Below, in pieces: positions 9,321 to 16,187 of a stretch of 35,633 nt of DNA. The translations under genes and the position numbers were made by a program. Origin of the DNA: Bacteroidota bacterium. GTDB taxonomy: Bacteria > Bacteroidota > Bacteroidia > Flavobacteriales > Weeksellaceae. The stretch is taken from assembly GCA_023457935.1 (NCBI GenBank), contig JAEXBA010000010.1, positions 1 to 35,633 on the forward strand. The letters run 5' to 3'. Position 1 is the first letter of the stretch, and the number at the start of each line of letters is the position of its first letter. Under the pieces are notes generated by a model. It had not been told where the DNA came from and ran no database searches. It saw nothing but the letters and a program-made list of their open reading frames with translations.

Positions 9321-9425
9321 ATATTTATGAAAACATTACAGTGATTTAACACGTATGTAATATTAAATTATTATCCAAACCATAAAATTTCTTTATTTAT
9401 TTTTAGTCTAAATAACTTTTTTGCC

Positions 9426-9433
9426 TATATTTG
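9426..9433 (+). promoter_or_regulatory. -7 box (TATATTTG) of the putative small RNA
   Basis: An exact TAnnTTTG match, predicting transcription from about 9437. The -33 element is weak (a T-rich stretch near 9401-9404, no TTG). Confidence 0.65.
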
Positions 9434-9437
9434 CACC

Positions 9438-9522
9438 GTCAACGCCTTCTAAATGCGTAGACAAATTTTTTTTCATCATTTGTGTTTTTGGAATCGTGTT
9501 GTGAAACACGATTCTTTTTTTT
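9438..9522 (+). ncRNA. Putative structured small RNA of about 85 nt, unrecognised
   Basis: The unit runs from a consensus promoter (9426-9433) to a strong terminator. It contains no plausible ORF. Hairpin 1 pairs 9438-9445 with 9455-9462 (GTCAACGC against GCGTAGAC, one A-A mismatch, loop CTTCTAAAT). A second stem, 9461-9466 with 9478-9483 (ACAAAT/ATTTGT), shares two bases with hairpin 1, so the two may be alternative folds. The third is the terminator, a perfect 10-bp stem at 9491-9500/9505-9514 with loop GTGA and eight T. It could be a stand-alone trans-acting RNA. Alternatively it could be an attenuated leader of the DUF465 gene at 9627, although that gene has its own near-consensus -7 box (TATCTTTA, 9584-9591). 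I do not recognise a known Rfam family. Bases 9321-9425 upstream show nothing beyond AT-rich sequence. Confidence 0.6.
9491..9522 (+). terminator. Strong terminator ending the putative small RNA
   Basis: A perfect 10-bp stem (GAATCGTGTT/AACACGATTC) with a GTGA tetraloop, followed by eight T (9515-9522). Confidence 0.9.
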
Positions 9523-9626
9523 GTTCCAAACTCAACTTTTTACTGCTGATTATTTTCATATTGATCGCTGCAGAAATTATTGCTATCTTTATTCTGTAAA
9601 AAAAATCAAACATTAAATTTAAAGTC

Positions 9627-9863
9627 ATGGAAAACCATACCTTAACCCACGAATTTCCGGAAATGGAAGCTAAAATCGCAGACTTGAAACTGAATGACGA
9701 GCAGTTCCGAAAAATGTATGTGAATTATGAAGAAGTGAACGCTCTCATTCAACATTATGAAGAAGGAGAACAGAACCACACTACTGACGAGCATTTAACC
9801 GATTTACGTAAAAAAAGAGTTCATCTTAAAGATGATCTTTATGAATATTTAAAAAAGAACTGA
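9627..9863 (+). CDS. DUF465 (YdcH-like) small coiled-coil protein
   Basis: This 78-aa protein matches the DUF465/YdcH family in length and layout. An N-terminal helix (EFPEMEAKIADLKLNDEQFR) is followed by YEEVNALIQHYEEG, and the conserved C-terminal pattern LTDLRKKRVHLKDDLYEYLK ends the protein. Members form short two-helix coiled coils, are cytosolic and have no established biochemical role. The ATG lies about 32 bases downstream of the predicted start site from the TATCTTTA box at 9584-9591, which has a TTG about 20 bases further up (9571-9573). A clean terminator follows, so the gene is monocistronic. Confidence 0.9.
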   Translation: MENHTLTHEFPEMEAKIADLKLNDEQFRKMYVNYEEVNALIQHYEEGEQNHTTDEHLTDLRKKRVHLKDDLYEYLKKN

Positions 9864-9886
9864 TCTTAATTTGATCAGATTTCCAG

Positions 9887-9912
9887 AAGCGGCCGGTAAA
9901 GCCGCTTTTTTT
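9887..9912 (+). terminator. Terminator after the DUF465 gene
   Basis: Stem AAGCGGC/GCCGCTT (9887-9893 with 9901-9907), loop CGGTAAA, then a T-run. Confidence 0.88.
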
Positions 9913-9969
9913 GCGTCCTGTTGAAAGCATCCGTCAAAATTCTGTAAAACAGTTTCCGTACCGACGCGT

Positions 9970-9977
9970 TATTTTTA
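9970..9977 (+). promoter_or_regulatory. Near-consensus -7 box (TATTTTTA) of the NlpC/P60 gene
   Basis: It matches TAnnTTTG except for the last base. Its distance of 16 bases to the TTG start at 9994 is the normal spacing seen for other genes in this window, and so supports that unusual start. Confidence 0.5.
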
Positions 9978-9993
9978 TTTAAAATTAAGTAGA

Positions 9994-10617
9994 TTGAGAT
10001 TTTTGTTTCTTTTGGTTATACTGTCAAGTTTTTCCTGTTCAGAAAAAACCCAGTTTACCCAGCTCGAAAAAGACTGGGATAAAATGATTGATGATAACTT
10101 CAGAGAAAAAGACTCATCTCCGGTGATTTCAACGTACCGTTATGATACTGATTCGGTTTCTGAACCACAAGTTCAGAGTAATCCAAAACCGGCCACCAGT
10201 TTCAACTCCGGAATTAAACGAAATGATCTGGTGAATTTCGCACAGCAGTATATCGGTACGCCCTATAAATTTGCCTGTTCGACTCCGGAAGACGGATTCG
10301 ACTGCAGTGGATTTCTGTTCTATGTTTTCAACAAATTTGGTTATGATGTTCCGCGCTCTTCAGCCGAATACGAATTTTTTGGAAAGGAAATTCCCGTCGG
10401 TCAGGCCAGAAAAGGCGATCTCGTTCTCTTTACACCAACCGAAAATGATACTAGCGGCGCCAGAATCGGCCATATCGGGATTCTCATCAACGAAAAAGGT
10501 ATGAACTCCGATTTTATTCATTCTTCCAGTGGAAAGGCCAACGGCGTCACAATTTCTTCACTCGGTTCTGATCACTATAAACAGCGTTTCGTGAAAGTGA
10601 TTAATATTATCGACTAA
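9994..10617 (+). CDS. NlpC/P60 (C40) cell-wall endopeptidase lipoprotein, TTG start
   Basis: The protein is 207 aa with a lipoprotein signal (MRFLFLLVILSSFSC, lipidated Cys15), a disordered linker to about residue 72 and a C-terminal NlpC/P60 domain. Catalytic residues are visible: Cys104 in GFDCSGF, His160 in GHIGI and a third polar residue near His176 (FIHSSSG). These enzymes cleave gamma-D-Glu-diaminopimelate links in peptidoglycan peptides. It should sit on the periplasmic face of a membrane. The start is a TTG. No ATG occurs near the signal sequence, and only the TTG start gives a complete lipoprotein signal at the right distance from the promoter-like box. It is monocistronic, with no close neighbour. 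Confidence 0.92.
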   Translation: MRFLFLLVILSSFSCSEKTQFTQLEKDWDKMIDDNFREKDSSPVISTYRYDTDSVSEPQVQSNPKPATSFNSGIKRNDLVNFAQQYIGTPYKFACSTPEDGFDCSGFLFYVFNKFGYDVPRSSAEYEFFGKEIPVGQARKGDLVLFTPTENDTSGARIGHIGILINEKGMNSDFIHSSSGKANGVTISSLGSDHYKQRFVKVINIID

Positions 10618-10888
10618 ATTTAGTTGAAAATTGAAAGTTGAAAGTTGAGAATGTTCGCAAATAAATTTACTTCCTGATTTTCTGATAACATGTACAAAAA
10701 CAAGGAAAGAATAATTTATGCTTCTGGAGATTCAGCATGACAAACTTTCAAAAAAATCAATATTAAACAAGGTTTATATTTTTTCAAATGAACCTTAAAT
10801 TAAAATCCTTTCACAAAAAATTAAAAATCAGCAGATTAACAATCCTGTAACTTTCAATTATCCACTTTCCACTCTCAATTAAATTACC
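10618..10888. other. Intergenic region with weak dispersed-repeat debris
   Basis: The interval between the NlpC/P60 gene and the typA promoter holds no ORF. A GTTGAAAATTGAAAGTTGA type run (10623-10650) and its approximate reverse complement (10851-10879, CTTTCAATTATCCACTTTCC) lie at the two ends. A phrase GGAGATTCAGCATGACAAAC (10725-10744) in the middle looks like a fragment of a repeat often seen in flavobacterial intergenic DNA (from memory, not checked). No terminator was recognised for the NlpC/P60 gene. Confidence 0.4.
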
Positions 10889-10896
10889 TACTTTTG
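10889..10896 (+). promoter_or_regulatory. -7 box (TACTTTTG) of typA
   Basis: An exact TAnnTTTG match followed by CACCGTC, the same downstream bases as at the small RNA promoter at 9426. It predicts a leader of about 15 nt before the ATG at 10915. Confidence 0.75.
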
Positions 10897-10914
10897 CACC
10901 GTCAAAATTCAGAT

Positions 10915-12723
10915 ATGCAAAACATTAGAAATATCGCGATTATCGCACACGTTGACCACGGTAAAACAACTTTGGTCGACAAAATTATCCACGCAACCAA
11001 CATCTTCAGAGAAAACCAGGAATCAGGAGAACTGATTATGGATAACAACGATCTGGAGCGTGAACGTGGAATTACCATCCTTTCCAAAAACATTTCCGTT
11101 ACTTATAAGGACACAAAAATCAATGTGATTGATACTCCGGGTCACGCTGATTTCGGTGGGGAAGTGGAGCGCGTTCTGAAAATGGCAGACGGTGTTTTGC
11201 TCTTGGTGGATGCTTTTGAAGGACCGATGCCGCAAACGCGTTTCGTTTTGCATAAAGCCCTTGAATTAGGTTTGAAGCCAATCGTTGTTATCAACAAAGT
11301 AGATAAAGAGAACTGCCGTCCAGACGAAGTTCACGACAAAGTTTTTGATCTTTTCTTCAACCTTGATGCAACTGAAGAACAGTTGGATTTCCCGACTTTT
11401 TACGGTTCTTCAAAACAGGGTTGGTTCAATACAAGTTTAGAGCAGACAGAAGATATTTTACCGCTTCTTGACGGAATTCTGGAACACGTTCCGGCTCCAA
11501 AAGTAGAAGAAGGAAACCTTCAGATGCAGATTACATCTTTGGATTTCTCATCTTTCCTTGGTAGAATCGCCATCGGAAAAGTAGCCAGAGGAAGTATTGC
11601 TGAATCTCAGTGGATTGGTTTGGCGCAGGAAGACGGAAAAATCCTGAAAGGAAAAGTAAAAGAACTGTATGTTTTTGAAGGTCTTGGCAAGAAAAAAGTT
11701 CAGGAAGTTCAGGCAGGGGATATTTGTGCGGTAGTAGGTTTTGATGCCTTCCAGATTGGTGATACATTTGTAGATCTTGATGATCCGCATCCGCTTTCAC
11801 GTCTTTCCATCGACGAGCCAACGCTGAACATGACATTTTCCATCAACAATTCACCGTTCTTCGGTAAAGACGGAAAATATGTAACTTCCAACCACCTGAA
11901 AGAAAGATTAACCAAAGAGCTTGAGAAAAACCTTGCTTTAAGAGTGGAGCCAACCGATGATGCAAACACTTTCTTGGTTTTCGGACGTGGAATTCTTCAC
12001 CTTTCAGTTTTGATTGAAACGATGAGAAGAGAAGGTTATGAAATGACCATCGGACAGCCACAGGTAATTTTAAGAGATATCGACGGTGAAAAATGTGAAC
12101 CTTATGAAAGTATGGTTGTTGATGTGCCGGAAGAATACGCATCACGTGTAATCGATTTGGCAACTCAGCGTAAAGGTGACCTTCACATTATGGAAACCAA
12201 AGGCGAAATGCAGCATCTGGAATTCGAAATTCCTTCCAGAGGTTTAATTGGTCTGCGTTCGCAAATGCTGACGGCAACTGCAGGTGAGGCGATTATGGCG
12301 CACCGTTTCTCAGAATACAAACCTTTCAAAGGTGCGATTCCTGGAAGAAGCAACGGCGTTTTGATTTCCAAAATTCAGGGACCATGTACCGCTTATTCCA
12401 TTGAAAAACTGCAGGACAGAGGACGTTTCTTCGTGGATCCGGGTGAGGAAGTTTATGCAGGTATGATCGTAGGTGAACAGAACAAACCTGGCGATTTGGT
12501 TGTAAATATTGTTGAAGGAAAGCAGCTGAACAACATGCGTGCTTCCGGAAAAGACAAGGACGGCAACATTGCACCGAAAATTCTATTCTCTCTGGAAGAA
12601 TGTATGGAGTACATCCAGGGCGACGAAGCCATCGAAGTAACGCCAAACTTTATCCGTATGCGTAAGAAAATTCTTTCTGAAGAAGAAAGAAAACGTGCGG
12701 AGAGAATGGCGAAAGCGGAGTAA
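10915..12723 (+). CDS. typA: Ribosome-associated GTPase TypA/BipA
   Basis: The protein is 602 aa, a typical TypA/BipA length. GTPase motifs are visible: G1 AHVDHGKTT, the effector ERERGITILSKN, G3 DTPGHADFGGE and G4 NKVD. Domain II follows, then the EF-G-like domains III and V and the BipA-specific C-terminal domain (IEGKQLNNMR-like VEGKQLNNMRASGKDKDG, then NFIRMRKK). BipA binds the 70S ribosome near the EF-G site and aids 50S assembly, especially under cold or other stress. The longer frame from a TTG at 10894 would start inside the promoter box, so the ATG at 10915 (MQNIRNIAIIAHVDHG) is used. The 3' untranslated region carries three tandem repeats before its terminator. Confidence 0.98.
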   Translation: MQNIRNIAIIAHVDHGKTTLVDKIIHATNIFRENQESGELIMDNNDLERERGITILSKNISVTYKDTKINVIDTPGHADFGGEVERVLKMADGVLLLVDAFEGPMPQTRFVLHKALELGLKPIVVINKVDKENCRPDEVHDKVFDLFFNLDATEEQLDFPTFYGSSKQGWFNTSLEQTEDILPLLDGILEHVPAPKVEEGNLQMQITSLDFSSFLGRIAIGKVARGSIAESQWIGLAQEDGKILKGKVKELYVFEGLGKKKVQEVQAGDICAVVGFDAFQIGDTFVDLDDPHPLSRLSIDEPTLNMTFSINNSPFFGKDGKYVTSNHLKERLTKELEKNLALRVEPTDDANTFLVFGRGILHLSVLIETMRREGYEMTIGQPQVILRDIDGEKCEPYESMVVDVPEEYASRVIDLATQRKGDLHIMETKGEMQHLEFEIPSRGLIGLRSQMLTATAGEAIMAHRFSEYKPFKGAIPGRSNGVLISKIQGPCTAYSIEKLQDRGRFFVDPGEEVYAGMIVGEQNKPGDLVVNIVEGKQLNNMRASGKDKDGNIAPKILFSLEECMEYIQGDEAIEVTPNFIRMRKKILSEEERKRAERMAKAE

Positions 12724-13035
12724 TGTCATTGCGAGGAGCAACCTCTTTCCTTTTGTCATTGCGAGGAGCGGCCCTTCTCATTTTGTCATTGCGAGGAGCG
12801 ACCGAAGGGAGCGACGAAGCAATCTCAATCAGAAGCAAGAATAAAGAATAAAGAATAAAGAGAAAAGACGCTTCACAGCGTCTTTTTTTTGTGCGTTGTC
12901 ATTGTGAGCGGAACGAAGTGGAGCGAAGCAATCTCAGCACGGTTAGACGGATTGCTTCGTCATTAAGCTACGCTGCATTCCTCGCAATGACGATGGATTG
13001 CTTCGTCGCTCCCTTCGGTCGCTCCTCGCAAAGAC
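12724..13035. repeat. Array of REP-like repeats (TGTCATTGCGAGGAGC family), direct and inverted
   Basis: This stretch between typA and the GIY-YIG gene contains no gene. TGTCATTGCGAGGAGC occurs at 12724, 12754 and 12784, an exact 30-base period with 14 variable bases between. The third copy continues as a full element of about 40 bases (12785-12824). A diverged plus-oriented copy lies at 12897-12935. Two minus-oriented copies lie at 12950-12991 and 12996-13035. The last is the inverse of 12785-12824 with one mismatch in 40, so transcripts could form a very stable long hairpin. The typA terminator sits in the middle (12864-12890), preceded by three AGAATAA units (12838-12858). Such elements are dispersed in many bacterial genomes. 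Copy number here beyond the window is unknown. Confidence 0.88.
12864..12890 (+). terminator. Terminator of typA
   Basis: Stem AAAGACGCT/AGCGTCTTT (12864-12872 with 12877-12885), loop TCAC, ending in a run of eight T. The same stem sequence recurs in the terminator at 13422-13451. Confidence 0.9.
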
Positions 13036-13037
13036 CG

Positions 13038-13358
13038 CTAGAAAGGAAAACCCTGCTGCCCGAACATTTCGCAAACATCATCATACAAATCTTTCCATTC
13101 CGGGTTAAGGGCAGCAATCAAATCCAGTTTCTTTTTTCTGGAGCCTGCTTTTATTTGTTTTTCCCTTCCTATCGCATCTCCAATTTCCTGATAAGACTCC
13201 CAATAAACAAGTTTGCAGAGATGATAACGTGCCGGGAAACTCCTTTCATAAAGTTTTTCTTTATGCTGCAGAATTCTTTCCGGGAGGTTGGAAGTAACAC
13301 CCGTATAAAGCGTAGTGTTGTTTTTGTTGGTGATAATGTAAACGAATCCGGGTTTCAT
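13038..13358 (-). CDS. Small GIY-YIG nuclease domain protein
   Basis: This 106-aa protein is a single GIY-YIG domain: GFVYIITNKNNTTLYTGVTS carries the paired YI and YTG elements, followed by the Arg region (LPERILQHKEK) and the Glu-bearing IGREKQIKAG helix. The family includes UvrC N-terminal domains, homing endonucleases and small stand-alone YhbQ/URI-type proteins. Stand-alone members have DNA nuclease activity in some cases, but the cellular role is mostly unknown. The ATG at 13358 is preferred to a TTG one codon upstream. The stop codon lies 3 bases from the REP-like copy 12996-13035, a close association that suggests a functional or mobile link between nuclease and repeat (inference). 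It is separated from the next minus-strand gene upstream by a strong terminator. Confidence 0.92.
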   Translation of the reverse strand: MKPGFVYIITNKNNTTLYTGVTSNLPERILQHKEKLYERSFPARYHLCKLVYWESYQEIGDAIGREKQIKAGSRKKKLDLIAALNPEWKDLYDDVCEMFGQQGFPF

Positions 13359-13420
13359 CAATTTTTTTTATAGCATCCCATTTTAGTACTGATGTTTTAT
13401 TAAAACACTACAAAAGAAAT

Positions 13421-13453
13421 AAAAAAAGACGCTCTTAAAAGCGTCTTTTTTAT
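13421..13453 (-). terminator. Terminator of the Asn/Gly-rich protein gene (works in both directions)
   Basis: Perfect 12-bp stem AAAAAAGACGCT/AGCGTCTTTTTT (13422-13433 with 13440-13451), loop CTTAAA. It lies 15 bases downstream of the minus-strand gene ending at 13468. Confidence 0.88.
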
Positions 13454-13467
13454 TTGGTAAGCAAGTT

Positions 13468-14049
13468 TTAATTGCTGTTGTTTCCGTTTTGGCCTTTACC
13501 ACTGTCGCCGTCACCGTTATTACCATTGCCGCCGCCATTATTGGTGCTGCGGTTATCCTGCTCACGGTCGTTGTTGTCCTGGCCTTTGTTTTCCTGCGAA
13601 CGGTTGGCGTTCATTCTTTCATTCTCGGTCTCATTACTGGGATTTCCGCGTCTGTTTTCCTCGTTGGATTCAGATCCGGAGCGGTTTCCCTGGTCCTTAT
13701 TTTCATCACGGCGGTCGTTGCCGCCCTGGTCCTGATAATTACCGTCGGAGCCGTCGCTGTTTCCGGGATTGCCGTCATTGTCGCCCTGTCCTGCAGGTTG
13801 CTTCGCAGTTCCGGGGATTGGGCTGCCGTCGCTGTCCTGTCTGCCGCCGCCGTCTTTTTGAGGTTCGCCACCATTGTTTTGTTTGCCGTGGTTGCCGCCA
13901 CTTTCGCCGTTATTCTGTTTGTCAGCACCATAGTCGCGGTTCTGGGCGTTGTTTTCACGTTGGCCTCCGTTATCATTGCCATCATTGCGGTTGTTACCAC
14001 CGTTGTTCTGGTTATTTCCGTTGTTCTGTTGATTTTGATTGTCGTTCAT
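13468..14049 (-). CDS. Asn/Gly/Asp-rich low-complexity hydrophilic protein (hydrophilin-like)
   Basis: This 193-aa protein consists almost only of Asn, Gly, Asp, Gln, Glu, Ser, Arg and Lys. It contains no Leu, Val, Phe, Trp or Cys, only two Tyr and one Ile. The only proline-rich island is SPIPGTAKQPAGQG (about 75-88). It must be intrinsically disordered. High Gly and extreme hydrophilicity fit the published definition of hydrophilins, LEA-like desiccation or osmotic protectants. The Asn/Gln richness also resembles prion-like domains. No signal peptide or family was recognised. The frame is supported by a dedicated terminator at the right distance. The opposite frame would encode an implausible unbroken hydrophobic stretch and is regarded as its shadow. 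The neighbours upstream (alcohol dehydrogenase, SRPBCC protein) are often stress-induced, so a protective role is plausible but unproven. Confidence 0.75.
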   Translation of the reverse strand: MNDNQNQQNNGNNQNNGGNNRNDGNDNGGQRENNAQNRDYGADKQNNGESGGNHGKQNNGGEPQKDGGGRQDSDGSPIPGTAKQPAGQGDNDGNPGNSDGSDGNYQDQGGNDRRDENKDQGNRSGSESNEENRRGNPSNETENERMNANRSQENKGQDNNDREQDNRSTNNGGGNGNNGDGDSGKGQNGNNSN

Positions 14050-14108
14050 GACTGTAAAATTTAATGGATTAATAATAGATCAATATTATGAACTAAAATA
14101 ATTCAATC

Positions 14109-14118
14109 TTGTATACAA
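14109..14118. promoter_or_regulatory. Palindrome TTGTATACAA upstream of the Asn/Gly-rich protein gene
   Basis: A perfect 10-bp palindrome. About 25 bases away lies a second dyad, ATAGATTATCTAT (14143-14155). Both lie in the AT-rich region from which the minus-strand gene at 14049 must be transcribed, so they are possible operators. AT-rich palindromes also arise by chance. Confidence 0.3.
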
Positions 14119-14200
14119 TTATTTGATTAAATTATACATTTAATAGATTATCTATAAATTTTCATTAAATATAAGTGAGCAGGAGATTAAATTTTATTAT

Positions 14201-14235
14201 TCAACAAAAATTCCGCTTCAAAAAAAAGCGGAATA
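14201..14235 (-). terminator. Terminator of the alcohol dehydrogenase gene
   Basis: Read on the minus strand: TTCCGCTT stem (14233-14226), loop TTTTTTG, AAGCGGAA (14218-14211), then a T-rich tail. It lies about 20 bases after the stop codon. Confidence 0.85.
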
Positions 14236-14255
14236 AATGATAATTTCTTAGAAAA

Positions 14256-15425
14256 TTAACCGATTTTGAAAACGCCGCGCAGACATTCATCACGGTTATT
14301 TGCAAAGAACTGGTAACCTTCATGTCCCTGATCAAGGTTCCATTCCTGAGTAATCATATAGGTAGGATCAATGTCGCCTTTCTCAATATAATTCAACAGT
14401 GTCGGAATATATTTCTGGGCATGCACCAATCCGGATTTCACGGTGAGTCCTTTTGCAACCAACGGACCGATTGGAAATTTATCTGCAAACCCGCCATATA
14501 CGCCCATCACCGAAAGTGTACCGCCTTTCCGGCACGCCATAATCGCCTGTCTTAAAGCGGATGGCCGGTCGTTTTGCAGACGCACTGCCTGTTTAGCCCT
14601 GTCATAAGCATTTTCAAAACCGGTTGAATCAGCTTCCATTCCTACAGCATCAATACAGACATCTGGACCGCGTCCCCCGGTTTTTTCGCGCAGTATTTCC
14701 TGTATGTCGTCGGTTTTGAAGTTGAGTGTTTCAGTGCCGATATTTTGTGCGGCTAGGTTCAGGCGGTAATTGTACTGATCGATGATGAACACTTTTTTTG
14801 CACCTTTCAGCTTTGCCCCTGCTGCAGCCATTTGTCCTACAGCTCCTGCTCCCCAAACCGCAACTGTATCGCCTTCCTTCACGGAAATATCTGCACCCAT
14901 AAATCCTGTAGAGAATGCATCTGAGGCAAAAAGCGCCTGGCGCAGACTCATATTTTCCGGAATTTTAAAGCAGCCGACATCACCGTATGGAACACGTATG
15001 TATTCAGCATGGCTTCCGGCATATCCGCCAAAAAGATGCGAACACCCGAAAAAAGCTCCTGTTGGATAGCCCATCATTTTTTCTTCGAGGTACCCGTTCT
15101 GGTTGGAATTGTCGCACAGGGAATATTCCTCATGCTCGCAGTGGTAACATGAACCGCAGCCCAGATTTGGGGCCACGACCACACGGTCGCCTTTCTGCAG
15201 TTTTTTTACCGCAGCCCCCACGTCCACAATTTCGCCGGCAAACTCATGTCCTATAATATCACCTTCCTTCATACTCGGCACATATCCATGTAAGTAATGC
15301 AGATCCGATCCGCAAACGGAAGAGTAGTGTACTTTCACGATGACATCCTGCGGATTCAGGATTTCCGGATCGTTCACGGTTCCGGTGGTAAGTTTATTTT
15401 TTCCGCTGTAATATATTGCTCTCAT
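14256..15425 (-). CDS. Zinc-dependent alcohol dehydrogenase (medium-chain, formaldehyde-dehydrogenase-like)
   Basis: This 389-aa medium-chain dehydrogenase has catalytic zinc ligands Cys38 (SVCGSDLHYL) and His60-Glu61 (GHEFAGE). The four structural-zinc cysteines lie in CGSCYHCEHEEYSLC (90, 93, 96, 104). A Rossmann motif (VAVWGAGAVGQMAA) lies near 187-200. The length and the insertion around 235-265 match the group annotated as glutathione-independent formaldehyde dehydrogenase or general zinc-dependent ADH. It should oxidise alcohols or aldehydes with NAD(P). The exact substrate is not deducible. The SRPBCC gene is 9 bases upstream on the same strand, so the two form an operon. A similar pairing is common in aerobic bacteria carrying general-stress clusters (recollection). 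Confidence 0.92.
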   Translation of the reverse strand: MRAIYYSGKNKLTTGTVNDPEILNPQDVIVKVHYSSVCGSDLHYLHGYVPSMKEGDIIGHEFAGEIVDVGAAVKKLQKGDRVVVAPNLGCGSCYHCEHEEYSLCDNSNQNGYLEEKMMGYPTGAFFGCSHLFGGYAGSHAEYIRVPYGDVGCFKIPENMSLRQALFASDAFSTGFMGADISVKEGDTVAVWGAGAVGQMAAAGAKLKGAKKVFIIDQYNYRLNLAAQNIGTETLNFKTDDIQEILREKTGGRGPDVCIDAVGMEADSTGFENAYDRAKQAVRLQNDRPSALRQAIMACRKGGTLSVMGVYGGFADKFPIGPLVAKGLTVKSGLVHAQKYIPTLLNYIEKGDIDPTYMITQEWNLDQGHEGYQFFANNRDECLRGVFKIG

Positions 15426-15434
15426 AAAATTATT

Positions 15435-16130
15435 TTAGTTTTTTTCTCCTTTGGCCTGTCCTTCAATAGTCGGCAATTCGCCGCTTTCTATAATTCTTCT
15501 GAAATTTCGGATGTCTTCCTTGATCATTTTTTCCAGTGCCGGTGTCAGCATTTTTGCAACACCTTCGCCAATATTTCCTGCAGGCGGTTGGTAAGAAATA
15601 TCCACGTTAATTTCAGTGCCGAATTTTCCGGCATCAACGAATGCTACTGTTCCTCTGTTTTCAATCTGCGAATCGGGTAGACTAGCCCATGCAATCTCTT
15701 CTCCGGGTTTATCCGTCAGGATTTTGCTCTCCCACTGGACATTTCCGAGTCCTCCCGGAATTTTTGCTCTCCACGTAGAGTGGTATTCGTCCACAACATT
15801 TACTTCCTGCAGATGCTTCATGAAAAGCGGCAGATTAGAAAGGTTTCGCCAGAAATCGTATACTTCGTGTCTGGGTTTATTTACGGTAATGGTGGTTTTA
15901 GCGTGCACCGGTTTCGGTGGTGTTGTGGTGTCAACATCCATGGCATCGTATGCAGCGCAGTAACCGGTTCCGCCTCTTGTAAAAAGCAGTCCTGATATAA
16001 TGGCGTTCGTCCAGTGATTTTTGCCTGCAAATGTCCTGTAAAGAAAAAACGTTCCGGCTGCCAGTGAAGCCAAACGTTCTGCCTGTCCAACATTTTCCTT
16101 GAATAAAGGTTCGGAGCATGATTTTTCCAT
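15435..16130 (-). CDS. DUF2892 (YgaP-like membrane segment) - SRPBCC domain fusion protein
   Basis: This 231-aa protein has two parts. Residues 10-60 (NVGQAERLASLAAGTFFLYR and the hydrophobic stretch NAIISGLLFTRGGTGYC) resemble the DUF2892/YgaP-type inner-membrane domain. From about residue 75 it is an SRPBCC/START-like polyketide cyclase-dehydrase fold, beginning ITVNKPRHEVYDFWRNLSNL and ending in the long helix GVAKMLTPALEKMIKEDIRN. SRPBCC domains bind hydrophobic ligands in a deep pocket, and the physiological ligand here is unknown. It is translated just before the alcohol dehydrogenase (gap 9 bases), so the two probably share a process. No consensus -7 box was found upstream, perhaps because another sigma factor is used (inference). 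Confidence 0.9.
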   Translation of the reverse strand: MEKSCSEPLFKENVGQAERLASLAAGTFFLYRTFAGKNHWTNAIISGLLFTRGGTGYCAAYDAMDVDTTTPPKPVHAKTTITVNKPRHEVYDFWRNLSNLPLFMKHLQEVNVVDEYHSTWRAKIPGGLGNVQWESKILTDKPGEEIAWASLPDSQIENRGTVAFVDAGKFGTEINVDISYQPPAGNIGEGVAKMLTPALEKMIKEDIRNFRRIIESGELPTIEGQAKGEKN

Positions 16131-16187
16131 AAAATTTTTTTGGTTTTGGTGAGTTAGTTTTCGAGCTACTATTATGCCACCGAAAGC

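Noticed and set aside
10894..10914. TTG start 7 codons upstream of typA
   Set aside because: The TTG is part of the -7 promoter box and the ATG at 10915 gives the family N-terminus.
12724..12799. Three 16-base repeats at a 30-base period as a mini CRISPR array
   Set aside because: The repeats are too short, the spacers are 14 bases, there is no cas gene, and the same sequence occurs inverted nearby as part of a REP-like element.
12891..13373. A 160-aa plus-strand ORF over the repeats and GIY-YIG gene
   Set aside because: Its N-terminal part is translated repeat DNA and the rest is antisense to a clear GIY-YIG domain.
13489..14064. A 191-aa hydrophobic plus-strand ORF
   Set aside because: It is the mirror of the Asn/Gly-rich minus-strand gene, whose antisense codons give Val/Ile/Ala/Leu. 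It has no promoter, and the minus-strand gene has the correctly placed terminator.
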